A stretch of 64,000 nucleotides of DNA from Margaritifera margaritifera. Taxonomy: Eukaryota > Mollusca > Bivalvia > Unionida > Margaritiferidae. Under the pieces are notes generated by a model. It saw only the letters and a list, made by a program, of their open reading frames with translations. It had not been told where the DNA came from and did no database searches. Numbering within the stretch: position 1 is the stretch's first letter; the number at the start of each line of letters is the position of its first letter. This document shows, piece after piece, positions 43,909 to 55,345 of this stretch. Location of the stretch: contig JAQPZY010001560.1 of the NCBI GenBank assembly GCA_029931535.1, forward strand, positions 3,906,001 through 3,970,000, given 5' to 3'. Made by a program: the position numbers and the translations under genes.

Positions 43909-44540
43909 AGGATCAACAGAGCTGTCATCACAAGTCTACTTGTATTTGGTGTTTTATAATTGTGCATAAGATATCGTCATGTCATACAGTATATTCAATG
44001 CATCTCCTCCTTTAATAGTAACATCATGGATAAATTCAGTTTTGTTCAGTGCTTGCTCTAGTAAGAAACTTTAAGTTTTATTTGTAATGAATTTACTTTT
44101 GTCATAACTGCAATAATTGGTGCAAAAGTTTTTTAAAATTACATTGTCACATGTTTGTAGGTGATGATTGTTACCATACTTTCCACATGGGTTCACCAAA
44201 GGGTACAGAGCACCTAAAGGATTAAAGGGCCAGAAAGATAAATGTCATGGTCATGTACATTCTAGGTCATGAGGTGAAATTCATTGCGAGTTAGGTCGTA
44301 GATGAAGTTTCTAAAAAGTATTCCTCATATCTTGTAGGAAAGATAAATTTGCAGGGAGTACAAAAAAAACCCCACTATTTATAAATGGTTTTCATATAAC
44401 ATCACATAATTACTTCCCTTGAAACACTTTCTGCCATGTATTGAGTCATTTTCCAAAATTTATGTTTATGAGAAATTTATTCCATTGCTTTTAGTAATCA
44501 ATGTGTCTTGGAAAAAAGAACACAGTTTGTTGTGAATGTG
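43909..44540. other. Possible 3' UTR or intergenic, nothing recognised
   Basis: AT-rich text, no gene or repeat partner identified. Confidence 0.35.
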
Positions 44541-44559
44541 TTGTCTCTCTCTCTCTCTC

Positions 44560-44599
<40 letters not shown>

Positions 44600-44612
44600 C
44601 TATATATATAAT
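44541..44612 (+). repeat. Compound (CT)n(AC)n(AT)n microsatellite
   Basis: A CT run is followed by an AC run of about 17 repeats and then by TATATCTATATATATA. Confidence 0.95.
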
Positions 44613-44765
44613 ATGTTATATTTTACTTAAGTGTGGTAAACATATGATGTATGAACATATTATTGTTGAGCCTGCCTTGGTGACAGCTCACCATAATCAT
44701 TTTGGTATTCACGTATATGTCTCTATGTCTGTCCACACCCTAAAATGAGGTCAGTGTTGTGGTTT

Positions 44766-44903
44766 TAAGCTCTACTGGTCATAGACCAAAATAGTTTATG
44801 GAATGGCCTGTTGGCCGGCTGTTAGCACAAGTTTGTTATCACTACTCCTCCTAAACTATCTTGAGAATTGCCATGAAACTTTACACAAACATTTATTACA
44901 AGG
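44766..44903 (+). repeat. Array family 1, head (copy at 44.8 kb)
   Basis: It opens with AGCTCTACTGGTCATAGACC, then the right arm is degraded (AAAATAGTTT). The following text matches 11475-11560 (AAGTTTGTTATCACTACTCC, ATTGCCATGAAACTT). A SINE cuts it at 44904. Confidence 0.8.
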
Positions 44904-45100
44904 TCGAGCTACAGTAGCTCAGTTGGTAGAGTGTTGGACTTGTAATCCAAGGGTTGCAGATTCGATACCCACACTATCCAGATTAGGGTGGCTGCCTCAT
45001 TGTGTCTTTGGGAAAGGCACCTAGCTCCCATTTTCTCAAAACGATATAGCCAGTAAAGTGTTAAAAACTCCACGAAAACCAACAAAAACAAAAATTTAAA
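44904..45100 (+). mobile_element. tRNA-derived SINE in array family 1
   Basis: It is the same family as 18044-18240. TAGCTCAGTTGGTAGAG is an A box, TTGGACTTGTAATCCAA is an anticodon arm of threonine TGT type, and AGATTCGATACC is a mutated B box. The body and an A/C-rich tail follow. The array resumes at about 45105 (GCTGTTCCTAAATGAAAATG). Confidence 0.85.
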
Positions 45101-45734
45101 AAACTAGCTGTTCCTAAATGAAAATGCCCAGGTGTCATTTGGACATCCAATATGGCCTTATGGTGGTCAGCTGGAAAATGTTGTTATTTGCTACTCCTCC
45201 TAAATAGATGATTATATCGACATGGGCTTTCACTAAAAGAGATTTCTTATCATGTCTGGTTGGTCCTAAATGAAAATGGTGCAGTTCTGACATTAATATG
45301 ACCATCATGGCAGCCATCTAGAAAAAAATTACTTCTCCTAAATGGAAAGTCATATCAACATGGGGTTTTCACCAGTTGGTCGTAAATGAAAATGATGCCA
45401 ATATGACATCCAATATGGCCTCTATGGCAGTCATCTTGAAAATCTTGTTACTGCTACCTCTACTGAATATATGGTCATATCAACACCAAAAGACTTCTTA
45501 TAATGTCTGGTTGGTTTTAAATGAAAATGGTGCTGATCTTACAACCAATGTAGCTGCCACTGTGACCATCATTAACATCATGTTATTGCTATTAATCCTG
45601 AACAGATGGTCATATCAACATAATATTTTCACTTAAATGAAAATGGTCCTGACCTGACATCCAATATGTTCACCATGGTAACCGTCTTGAAAATCTTGTT
45701 ATTGAAACCTCTCTTTGATGGATGGTCATATGGA

Positions 45735-45915
45735 CATGGGATTTTCACTAAAAGACTTTTCACTTACATCGCACCTTTGTCCGCATGGGTTCAAGTCTTA
45801 GCTGGGCCAATGTGGGTATGTGAGAAAGCTTGTCAGTAGCTTTCCGTGGGTCGGATTCTTCCTACGCCAAATATAATGGCCGCCATGTATAGCCTGTTAT
45901 GTACTGAACAGTGGC
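45735..45915 (+). mobile_element. SINE-like fragment (B box to tail)
   Basis: ATGGGTTCAAGTCTTAGC carries a B-box-like GGTTCAAGTC. The 3' end AGTGGCGTTAAACCCACACA with A-rich tail resembles the ends of many invertebrate SINEs. It is different in sequence from the other families here. Confidence 0.5.
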
Positions 45916-46117
45916 GTTAAACCCACACAAAAAATTAACAATCTACAAGACTTTTTATGATGTCTAGTTAATCCTAAATGAAAATGGTGCCTCTTTGACA
46001 GTCAGTATAGCTGCTTTGGTGGCCATCTTGAAAATCTTGCCATTGCTACTCCTTCTGAGTGGATTGTCATATTGTCACGGGGTTTCACTTAAAGACTTTT
46101 TATGATGTCTAATTGGT

Positions 46118-46305
46118 CCACAGCAACTTCATTGGTAGAGCTTTGGACACATAATCCAAGGGTCATGTTTTGGTACCCACCAGAGCCAGCCTGGGTCGGC
46201 AGCCTTGGTGTGTCCTGGTGAAAGGCATATCGCTCCCATTTCCTTGGCATGGTGTAGCCAATATTGTTCAAAGTGCCTTTAAAACCAACAAAACCAAAAC
46301 CTAAA
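46118..46305 (+). mobile_element. tRNA-derived SINE, diverged
   Basis: The same family as 18044-18240. GGTAGAGCTTTGGAC is followed by ATAATCCAAGG, and the body contains GGTGAAAGGCAT, CGCTCCCATTTCCTTGGCAT and an AACCAACAAAACC tail. The B box is badly mutated (TTTGGTACC). Confidence 0.8.
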
Positions 46306-46800
46306 TGAGAATGATGCTTACCACTGCCTCTCTTGTATCGACATGGAGTTTTCACACCTCTCACTATATGTAGTTGGTCCTAAATGAAAATGATGCCAAT
46401 GTGAGCTCCCAAAAATTTTAAAAATCTTGTAACGGTTACCTCTCCTAAATGGATGGCCATATCAGCATTTAAAAAATAAAAACATTCTTTCTTGCAGTAT
46501 ATAGTCATTCCTTTATTAAAATGATGATGAGTTGACATCCAAAATGGCTGTCTTGACAGCCATCCTGAAAATCTTTACATGGCTGCTTTTCCTAAATGGA
46601 TGGTCTTATTGACGTGAGATTTCCACTAAAACACTATTATAGCAATATGTAGCTGGTTCTGAACAAAAATGGTGTTAATCTGACCTCCATGATAGCACCA
46701 TAGTGGCCATCTTTAAATCTTGTTATCACTACTCCTTTTGCATGAATGATGGCATGGATATGGTGTGTCGCTAAAATAGGTTCTGAAGGAAAATGGATCT

Positions 46801-47387
46801 GACCACCAACATATCCACACTTTTGTGAAGGAGTTTTGAAAACCAGACCTAATTCACCTTGGATTCAAACGTCATTGCTTGCATTTTTGTATTAAATTGA
46901 GTTTATGAACACAATGACATGTACATATACAAGTGAAGTTTGACCAGACTTTGTATTTAACTGCATTCTAATGAACAAATTGATAGTCAGCACTCGGACA
47001 ATGATTTTAAGGTCAGATGTATTGACTGAAGTTTTTAACTGTACTGGCTTGTGAGGATGACAATACAAACAAGTATGAATGTTTTTTTTATTATTATAAA
47101 ATTCAGTTTGTGGCTATATCTGGTGAATGAATCATGCCACTTAAACAAGAGGGGAGGGGGCTCTTTTCTTCAAAACAACATTAATTATAGATTTAACCAA
47201 ACTTGGCACATCTTGATATTGTCTGAGACAAGTTAAATGATTTTCTATCCATGATGTCAGGTTCGAGATCAATGGCCATAACAAAGAATTGTGTCCAGCA
47301 CTTACAGATGTTTTGTGAACTTGTTAAGTCAGACATCCAGGAAGTATTTTTGTTACCAAATTTGGTATGCTGGAGTTTCTCAAGAAT
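46801..47387. other. No gene recognised
   Basis: AT-rich sequence between array family 1 and its associated 120-bp module. Confidence 0.35.
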
Positions 47388-47505
47388 ATTTGAGATGGTT
47401 TCAGTGCTTGGCACTTAAAAAGATGAAACAGTCTTATCTTGGATTCCTGGAAATTGTTTCGGTCAGTACAGTGTCAGTCCCTTTGCGGGACTTCTGTTTA
47501 GATTA
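47388..47505 (+). repeat. Conserved ~120-bp module, copy 2
   Basis: Matches 12465-12590 and inverted 63425-63550 (GAATATTTGAGATGGTTTCA, CTTGGATTCCTGGAAATTG, GTGTCAGTCCCTTTG). Confidence 0.65.
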
Positions 47506-47568
47506 AGCTCAAAAAGTATTTTACTTTTGATCTAAGAAAGTAAAACTTTAAACTGAGCTTAATCTAAA
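47497..47568. repeat. 72-bp hairpin
   Basis: TTTAGATTAAGCTCA at the left end and TGAGCTTAATCTAAA at the right end pair perfectly over 15 bp. An inner stem (AAGTATTTTACTTT with AAAGTAAAACTT) extends it around a short loop. The word AGATTAAGCTCA also ends the 27-bp minisatellite at 43655-43670. Confidence 0.85.
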
Positions 47569-48504
47569 ATGTTAAACATTGTGCTTACTTAAGGGTATGG
47601 ACAGAGAGAAACACGTGTATGCAACTGATTCTTGTGTCAAGCTTCAACCAAGGCAGTGTGAATAATAAAAAAATAGGCTTAACAAACAAGGAGTCTCTTG
47701 TGATCCAAAATGTAATACCATGAAAAATGGAAGCATTTTTTTGTTTGACCTTTCAATGGTATATTTTTGTGGTCCATAAGAAAATAGGTGTTGATGTGCT
47801 GCTGTTTACTTGCATGATCTGTATGAATTGTATCCTGTGGATCCAGGATGCACAATGCATGCATACCTTTTTTTTTTTTGAGTTGACTATGCACAAATAT
47901 ATGCAGAGATGCCAACCATTCCAGATTTGTGAAATTGTTCCAAATTTTTTGTGACAATTCAACATTTTGAATTATAATGACATAGATCCAAAAATAAAAT
48001 TTTTGTGAGATCAGATTTTTAACAGGAGTTTGCCTTGTAGATAAAGGTAGGGAGAAAAGTACTTCAGCACTAGTACCTTGGACTGGTACATAGAGGTTAG
48101 TTTCTCAGTGTAAAAATAATAATGGAAACGAGAAGAAACCAGTCAGTTAAACTGTAAAATGGGGAAAAAATGTCAACACAGAGAAAGAGCAAAGAAAGAT
48201 GCAGATAATTCATGAGGAAAACTCTTGTTTATGGTTATTGTTTTGCCAAAATGTTGAAAGAATGTAGGCACTGGAATTGGAGCAATATTTTCATTGGATT
48301 TTAATTGTTACAGGTTTTGTACAGGTATGTGTAGGCTTGTAGGAAGATACAGTATGCTTTTGTGGAAGTTTGTTACTTTTAAATGAACATATTATCCATT
48401 CTGGGCAGAATTCAGAATTTTTTGGCCTACATTCCAAAAAACTGACTCTAGGATTCCTGATAAGCATCTCTGTATATGTTGTAAATGAAAGGTCAGACAG
48501 GTAC
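47569..48504. other. No gene recognised
   Basis: AT-rich. Opposing frames near 47679-47965 are shadows of each other. The minus frame 48628-48392 overlaps the two-hairpin MITE and is incidental. Confidence 0.35.
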
Positions 48505-48722
48505 TGTCTATACTCGCATATAAGCCGATACCAACAGCAAACTGCATAGACCGAGAACTGCCATTGTATAATGCGCCAACAGATCTGGGTCTATGCAGTT
48601 TATAATGACTAATCAGTAGAACAAACAATATAGACCCTGATCTGCCAGTGCATTATGCGATGGTAGATCAGAGTCTATGTTGTTTGCATTTGGACCTGGA
48701 TTATGCGCGAGTATATATGGTA
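48505..48722. mobile_element. Two-hairpin MITE, copy 2
   Basis: Ends TATACTCGCATATAAGCC and, on the other strand, CATATATACTCGCGCATAA are inverted repeats. The two internal stem-loops (TAGACCGAGAACTGCC with CAGATCTGGGTCTA, and TAGACCCTGATCTGCC with GTAGATCAGAGTCTA) match copy 1 at 15773-15982 but are placed in reversed orientation. Confidence 0.75.
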
Positions 48723-48762
48723 GGTAATTCTTGTCCAGCTTTATCAATGCTTACTGAAATTA

Positions 48763-51510
48763 CAGTAATGACAGTAAGTCTTGGAACAGGAAAAAATAAT
48801 TATTATTTTTCATGTCCCAAGACTTAAATGCATGTAAAAAAATATAACATTTTCGGTGTCTCAACACTCATAGACATGAAAATATTGTGACAAAATTGAC
48901 AGGATCGCCATACGTCACACAGCAGTGACCAGCTCTTGTTCAGTTACCATGTCAATAAACTGTTATAAACTACTATGATTGTTTTTATGTTATTTATTTT
49001 GCATGTGCATATTTTCTGATTTCTCCAACATGAAAAAAAATAAAGGTAAATAAAGACTTCATAATTCATGGGATGCTTAGAGTTTACCGGGAGACCTGTA
49101 CCATAGTGTACAGTACTTACACAATGTATATTGTGCTTTGCATCACTTATATCCTTGTTTATTCCTAAAATTATTAGATGCTGATTTAGCTTTATTTGTC
49201 GTTTTTACCAAATCTCATTCTTCCAGATCACATTTTAGCTACCACATGCTCAAGATTTATTGTTTTTCAGTGATATAAGTGATCCTACAGAGTGATGTCA
49301 TCTATAGAAAAAGACATGTTTAATGAATATTTATAAACATATTAGGCACATAACCACATAATTGTCATATATTCATTAAAGAATGTCCGTAATATAGGTT
49401 AAAATTCTAAATATAGATCAACTAGATCATCATCGATCCATTCTAGTTTTGTGTTTCGGCTTAACAAAAAATCGTAATTGTCCACACATTATTAATTCTA
49501 CTTTTCATTTTTGGCCAGCTGGTTGTTTTAGCAGTTCCTTTTGATTATAATTGGTGGATTTGTCTTTTGTTTTCCGACAGAAATTCAGGCCAGTTAATTG
49601 TTTAAACCCTGCAACTGGCTTGGGTAAAGAGGGAATTTTGTCGAAAGACAATGCCAGTACCCCTTTGTTCTCTAAAATTAATCCTTGTATCACCTTGTAT
49701 AATATTAGCATGATTACCGTAGCTGAGTAAACATGTACAGTCAAACCTGTCCTAATGGTCACCTTTACTCACCGGTCACCTTTTCACAACGGCCATTCTA
49801 ATTCCCCCCTGGCAAATTTCCTATATAAATGTCCTATATGCAACGGTCACCTGCCTTCCGCAGTCAATGGCCAGGTGTTTTCTAACCAAACAGTGGTTTC
49901 TCCCTACCTTAAGCAATCACTAGAGTGTATCTACATTGACTGTTCAGTCTATGCAAACTGAACTTTTGCTTCATGAGGAAGGCATTGTTTAGATAAAGGA
50001 ATATCGTGTGAAGTGATGTGCAAACATTTCTTATCTTGCTTGTACTCATTACTCCAGTTATGTTGACAGTGTAACTCAAAGGTGTCAATATGTCAAATTC
50101 GAAAGTGAGAGTGTTTTTATCATTAGTGTAGAGGGTCAAAGCAATCCATTTGCTGGATGGTGGGAAAAGTAGTTGTGTTATCGCAGCAGAAATAGAATTC
50201 ACATTTTGTGCCAGTTTGACAGGTATAGTTAGATATCTTCATCTATTTGCTTGTGAATTAAAGCTATCTCTGAAGAAAAAAGTGTGTCGCTGAGAAGATA
50301 CTAATTACATCCCTTTTCATTAGTTCCCATGGGTCATTCAATATTCAAAACTTGTCTGTAAAGGCAGGTGAAGTTTTAGTTCTTGGGTCACAACGAATAG
50401 CCATATATGGCTTCTTTTGATTTTCTGTTCATCACGGGCTTCTCACATAAGCCAACTGTCTTTTGATCTTGACAAGTTGAGCAACTGACTAATCCAGATA
50501 TTGTTTTTATAGCGTGAACAAACTAAAATTGGTGTATATTTGTAAGTCAGTGATGATATCATTTATAGGATGGATTAAAATGAGCAGGATACAGTAATCT
50601 TGTGTGGAACATAAATTTGAGAGAGAAAAAAACATATACCCATAATTATCATTATGTTGTACAATGCACATAAAACAACTATGATAATGTAATAATAATA
50701 ATAATAATAATGATATTCAGTGCATGGTATTTGTTCAGAAACCAATTATAAAAGGTGAACTTGTGTACAGCAGTCACCTGTATGCAACAGCCAGTTTTGC
50801 TTTTTCCCATGGGTGGCTGCTAGTGATGGGTTTGACTACTTATTTAAGGTCACTTACATCAAAGCAAACTACCATTGCGTTATTGTTGCAATTATTTTCA
50901 GAGAATTATTTCTGAGACTTCTTTATTGTATTTTAGAGACGGTACTGAAGTTCAGTGTAGTGGTGCCTTTGATTTGAAACCAAGAGATGTGCTTCATTCA
51001 GAGAAAGTTAAAATCTTCAATGTACATGCAGTGACACCATAATGTAAACAAGATCACTATAAATGCAAGCGATGAATCAAACACTATTTTCATGGCACCA
51101 TATTTTAATGACTTAGGTATTTACATTTCCAAGGCAGAACATGTAATTACTGGTGACTTTTGACAATTTTAATGCAATAATGCATAAACTGTCAACAGTA
51201 AACTAGAGTAAAACGGGCAAGTTATTGTTAATATGGTTACAACATTGTGCTAATGCACAATGCTTGTCATTGTCCGATGAAATTATAGTCTCTTAAAAAA
51301 CTGCGAAGTCTTTTTTTTTTTTTTTTAATAATGTTATGATCGATAAAATACACTGAACAATCAGTAGCAAAAAAACAATGTCTAAGGGGTGTCCCAAGAC
51401 TTATAGTTCATGAAAAAATTGCTATAATTTCATGTCCCAACTTTTATAGGTCATAAAAAAATTATTTTTGAAAATAATTAAGGGTGTCCCAAGACTTACT
51501 GTCATTATGG
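48763..51510. mobile_element. 2.7-kb Tc1/mariner-like element, nonautonomous
   Basis: The left end CAGTAATGACAGTAAGTCTT and the right end, CCATAATGACAGTAAGTCTT on the other strand, are near-identical TIRs flanked by TA. Just inside, the word TGTCCCAAGACTTA is repeated near both ends (48823, 51392, 51487) as subterminal repeats. No transposase was recognised inside. The minus frames 49762-49505 and 50202-49909 have no known motif. A fragment CAGTCAAACCTGTCCTAATG at 49739 looks like one end of another element. Confidence 0.65.
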
Positions 51511-51779
51511 TACTGTTTAAAAACCAATTTGTTCCACACCTTAATAAATGATTCCTGACCCATGCAAACCAATCTGGTGTTTTCTTTCTATTTATGTGTA
51601 TTTTGTCCGTATGTCAGAATATTCAGGATACTGTAAATGACACAATTTTAGTGAGCATCAGATTTTAGCAAAACTTTGATACTCGCTAAAATTACTTGAT
51701 GAAAATAGAAACGCCGACATCTAGTAGTCATCATGTCATAAACTCCATGATTTACTAAGGATGTAATACCTTTGAGGGA

Positions 51780-52300
51780 ACGATGGACTTTTGGATATTA
51801 CCTATGAAAAATGCTCTGATTGGTAATTTTTCTATAATTGTCCTTTTGCCAATGAAGCATTTTGTGCATTCATTCGTTAACCTCTCAATATTTTGTTACC
51901 CCTTCAATATCAGGGAGCTGGTTTCACCTTCTTTTATGAAAATTGGTACATGGATGCATGTCTGGAGGAGTAAATAAGTCGTACCAAAACTAGGTAACTG
52001 TGACCTATTATTCAGCCTTGGGTGAGTTTTTATTTTTTATTTTGGTGTTTGTTAACAGATCATTGTGAACAAATTTGCATGCTTGATTGACTTTTGAAAT
52101 TTCAGCTGTTCATTGGACTATTAATATCTTGGACTCAACAACACGGATGAAAATTGGAATGTAGATACATCAGGACAAAAGTAACTCGGCCATACTAAAA
52201 CTATATCAGAGTGACCAAATTTGCATGCTCGAGTGACTTTAGGATAAATTGGTTCATAGATTTCACATTTATTTAATTGCAAATCATGTATGATTTACAT
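51780..52300 (+). repeat. Array family 5, ~150-170 bp units (first block)
   Basis: Anchors TTTCACCT..TTTATGAAAATTGG, TACATGGATGCAT, AATAA.TCGTACCAAAAC and TCAATAT or TTAATATCTTGGA repeat. Related units are at 53890-54187 and 54367-54600. Confidence 0.65.
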
Positions 52301-52302
52301 GA

Positions 52303-52430
52303 GGCATGTGCAACCTACAGGCTGGATCCAGCCTGTGACAAGGTTTTATCCGTTTATTTACATCATAGGGTGTGGCTTTAAAAATTATGTATCCAGCCCG
52401 CACCTGCTAGGAAGTCGTACATGACTGATT
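52303..52430. repeat. Possible small inverted-repeat element
   Basis: GGCATGTGCAACCTACAGGC, then CTGGATCCAGCC, faces CCAGCCCGCACCTGC and CGTACATGAC. CTGGATCCAG is a perfect 10-bp palindrome. The ends are too diverged to fix a target duplication. Confidence 0.35.
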
Positions 52431-52441
52431 TTTTCATGTTT

Positions 52442-52443
52442 TA

Positions 52444-52531
<88 letters not shown>
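52442..52531 (+). repeat. (TA)n microsatellite
   Basis: About 90 bp of alternating TA with a single G interruption near the start. Confidence 0.97.
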
Positions 52532-52533
<2 letters not shown>

Positions 52534-52654
52534 ATTTTAGGGTGCTTATGTAATTGTTAGTATTTCTAGACTATGTTGTTTTTATTGATCTAAAAACATT
52601 ATGCATCAATTTAATTTCAGATTTAATAAACTATCCTTGTTTTAAAAATGTTAT

Positions 52655-52945
52655 AGTTTTTCTTGTAGCTCATATATATTTGTTACAATGTTTCTTTAAT
52701 GATTAAGACATGTTGATCATATTTGTTACAATGTTTCTTTCATGATTAAGACTGATCATATTTGTTACAATACTTTAATGATTAAGACAGGGTGATCATA
52801 TTTATTAAATGTTCCTTTAATGATTAAGACTGATCATATTTGTTACAATACTTTAATGATTAAGACAGAGTGATCATATTTGTTACAGTGTTTCTTTAAT
52901 GGTTAAGACTGGGTGATCATATTTGTTGCAATGTTTCTTAAGATG
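52655..52945 (+). repeat. Minisatellite, ~42-55 bp units
   Basis: About six units of ATATTTGTTACAATGTTTC, TTTAATGATTAAGAC and TGATCAT, with alternating longer (about 55 bp) and shorter (about 42 bp) forms. Confidence 0.9.
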
Positions 52946-52964
52946 AGCAGCTGACAACAAAGGA

Positions 52965-53220
52965 TTTTACGCATCAGGATAGATGCAGCCCAGTCACACA
53001 CAAACTACACTCGTTCAGAAGAAATCTGCCCTCTCTTCGAGTTGGCTAACACATTTCCCTAGCCAGTGTGACATATCAAACATCCAGAATCAGTCACTTA
53101 ATGCAGACTGGTTTTTTTTTAGCCTAAGTAAATGTTGTGTTTCACTTTGCCAATGAATGAGGCATTATGAACTCCAAAACTCTACCGTACATAAACCTAA
53201 ATTGTATTTGTTTATTTAAA
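52965..53220 (+). repeat. Dispersed repeat, copy 2 (pair at 415-690)
   Basis: Aligned blocks include CAGGATAGATGCAGCCCA, TTCAGAAGAAATCTGCC, CCAGAATCAGTCACTTAATG, GTGTTTCACTTTGCCAATG and ATTATGAACTCCAAAACTC. Confidence 0.6.
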
Positions 53221-53764
53221 AAACATAATAGAAAAACACCTTCAGAATTTATTAATTTTTGTAGTATCTTGGTAAATGTTGTATTGGAAGTGTGTATGGG
53301 TTTGAGAGAGAGTTATAAAAGATGAAATTGTTTCAATTAGTTAAGGAAAATTAGTAGTTCATGCTTAGAAACTATACAGCAACAAAATACACAGTATAAT
53401 ACTGGAAACAAACGACATCTAATCAAAGTACAAATTAGGCGTCCTTTTGTTAAGACTTTTCTATATACTTTCTCCACCCATTCGCAGTGTCGTGTTGAAG
53501 AAATTTTGTGTACGAGATTCTCACCACTACAACTCTACTTCTAAATATTTTGCATAGCCACAATGGAGGAGGTCGAAAACATCATGCATGTATTTTTTAA
53601 ATTTTTTTCAATGTATCCATTGAACAAGTTCATGTGCAAACCAGTTCCATGCATCAGACTGGCTGAGCCTGTAAATACTCTAGAGACCATATTTCTAAAC
53701 CTAGTTGGATCAGACTTGCAATGTAAGCTTGTATCATCAAAATCACATATAAGTTGAATCTTGA
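53221..53764. other. No gene recognised
   Basis: AT-rich. The 64-codon frame at 53563 has no known motif. Confidence 0.35.
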
Positions 53765-53885
53765 GCGAGATCTATGCATATTAATGAGGATCCAGGCTGA
53801 TCAGATGGTGGGAATCAGAGCCGCAGCATTCTGGTCACAAGTCAAATGCCTTAAGCATTGAGCCACTGAAGCTTCCTCGAATCCT
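53765..53885 (-). mobile_element. tRNA-derived SINE head fragment, second family
   Basis: On the minus strand it reads AGTGGCTCAATGCTTAAGGC (A-box region), GACTTGTGACC, then CTGATTCCCACCATC at the place of the B box. It resembles the heads at 28385 and 54188. The tail was not found. Confidence 0.6.
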
Positions 53886-53889
53886 ATTT

Positions 53890-54187
53890 CACCTACACAC
53901 ATTAAAATTATTATGTGACTGCATCACAGGGAGAGTAAATCATCCATACCAAAATTTGTTCAGTTTCACCCAATTTTCACACCAGTGACTTTTCTATTTT
54001 TAACTATTCATTTGTTAAACCCTCAATATTTCAGACCCTATTTCACCTACACATGAAAATTGGTATGTGGATACATCTCGGGGTGATTAACTTGTCCAAA
54101 TAAAAATTATTTTAATTTAACCCAATTTGAGGCTCTAGCAACTTTTGTATCTTTAGCTATTTGTTTGTTGTACCCCAGTATCTTGTC
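53890..54187 (+). repeat. Array family 5, second block
   Basis: Units with CCTATTTCACCTACACATGA, AAAATTGGTATGTGGATACA, TCTCGGGGTGATTAACTTG and CTCAATATTTCAGACCC. Split from the next block by a SINE. Confidence 0.65.
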
Positions 54188-54366
54188 AGAACCATGGTGG
54201 CTCAGCGGTAAAGGTATTGTACTTGTGACCTGAAGGGTGAAGGGTTGATTTCCACAATGAGATTAGCTACTGCAATATGTCCTTGGGGAAAGCAAGTTTA
54301 CTTGCCTCAGCACAGTGCAACCTTTGAAGTGTTGCTATGCTGTAAAACACCAAACTAAACCAAACC
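54188..54366 (+). mobile_element. tRNA-derived SINE, second family
   Basis: CCATGGTGGCTCAGCGGTAA gives an A box (TGGCTCAGCGG), GTACTTGTGACCTGAAGG an anticodon arm, and AGGGTTGATTTCC a degenerate B box. The body (CTTGGGGAAAGCAAGTTTAC) and tail GCTGTAAAACACCAAACTAA follow. It interrupts array family 5 between CCCAGTATCTTG and CAATATCTTGAACCC. Confidence 0.8.
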
Positions 54367-54605
54367 AATATCTTGAACCCTATTTCACCTACACTTATGA
54401 AAATCTACATGTGGAAGCACCTCATTGAGAACAACTCCATCATGCCACTTCAGTGACTTTTGTATTTTCAGCTACTGATTGTTTCAACCTCTATATTTCG
54501 AACCCTTACCTACACTCACTAAAAAAATAGACATATGGATGCATCTTGACCTAAGTAACTCAACCATACCAAAATGAGGCTGTTGTTGCCCATTTTCATA
54601 CTTTA
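54367..54605 (+). repeat. Array family 5, third block
   Basis: Resumes with AATATCTTGAACCCTATTTC and repeats the unit about twice, ending near the stem-loop of array family 3. Confidence 0.6.
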
Positions 54606-55345
54606 ATGAGTTTTTTGTCAAACCCACGTTAGTGGGTAGCGAGACCTGGCAATCGTGCACATTTCAGTCGGCAGCTGCAACAGTGGCATCAGCAGTTTCT
54701 TAAGGTTTTGTTTCCAGTTTTTCATTAGAATATATTACCCCTTGATTGCATGAATCGTTACAAAGCTAAGACAATTTATTTTCTGACTTGCCAGCTTGCC
54801 CTTTGATTCTGAGGTCAAGGTCAGTCAGAGCAAATTTGTGTGAATGTTTTTTTTTTTTGTTTTTTGTTTTTTAAATTTGCCATTACTTCACAAACCAGTT
54901 GATGGATTTTGTTTATACTTCGAACAAATAATTATGAAACCAAAATAAGTTATTCTGCAACATGCTTGCACCTTTGACCTTGCATCAAGGTCACAGTCAT
55001 AGAAAATTTTTGTTCATTGTTCAGTTAAAGTTTTTTCATTTGTTTATATTTTCTAAAACCCTTGATGGTGTTTGTTCATACTTGGGATGAATCATTTTAA
55101 AGTTTAGACAATTCATTCTGCAACACACTCGCTTGCCTCATTGTCCAAAAGGTCATGGTCACTATAAGAAAATTTGTGTTAAGGTTTTGGTTAAAGTTTA
55201 ATCATGTGCTTATATTTCCTAAATCCCTTGTTGGATTTTGTTCATACTTTACATGAATCATTATGAAGCTAAGACAAATCATTCTGCAACATGCTCAATC
55301 AACCATTTGACCTTGGAGTCAAGGTAATGTTTTATAACAACGCTT
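54606..55345 (+). repeat. Array family 3 with stem-loop head at 54621
   Basis: The head CCCACGTTAGTGGG is a 5-bp stem with a GTTA loop, followed by AGCGAGA. Four ~165-bp units follow with ATGAATCATT, GACAATTTATTCTGTGA-like words, TCAAGGTCA (54816, 54985) and AAGGTTTTGGTTAAAG. A shorter copy with the same head is at 58345-58500. Confidence 0.8.

Larger units (their letters stand above)
45101..46800 (+). repeat. Array family 1, continuation
   Basis: About ten ~140 bp units follow with the same anchors, interrupted by a SINE tail piece (about 45735-45915) and a full SINE (46118-46305). The 86-codon frame 45376-45636 is open by accident of the repeat. Confidence 0.8.

Noticed and set aside
45376..45636. 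Coding gene for a Leu-rich repeat-like peptide
   Set aside because: The frame is made of the ~140-bp array unit; the same text elsewhere in the window is broken by stops, so the opening is incidental.
50940..51000. Further downstream exon after TATTTTAG at 50935
   Set aside because: In the required phase it hits a stop at the fourth codon, and it lies inside the Tc1/mariner-like element.
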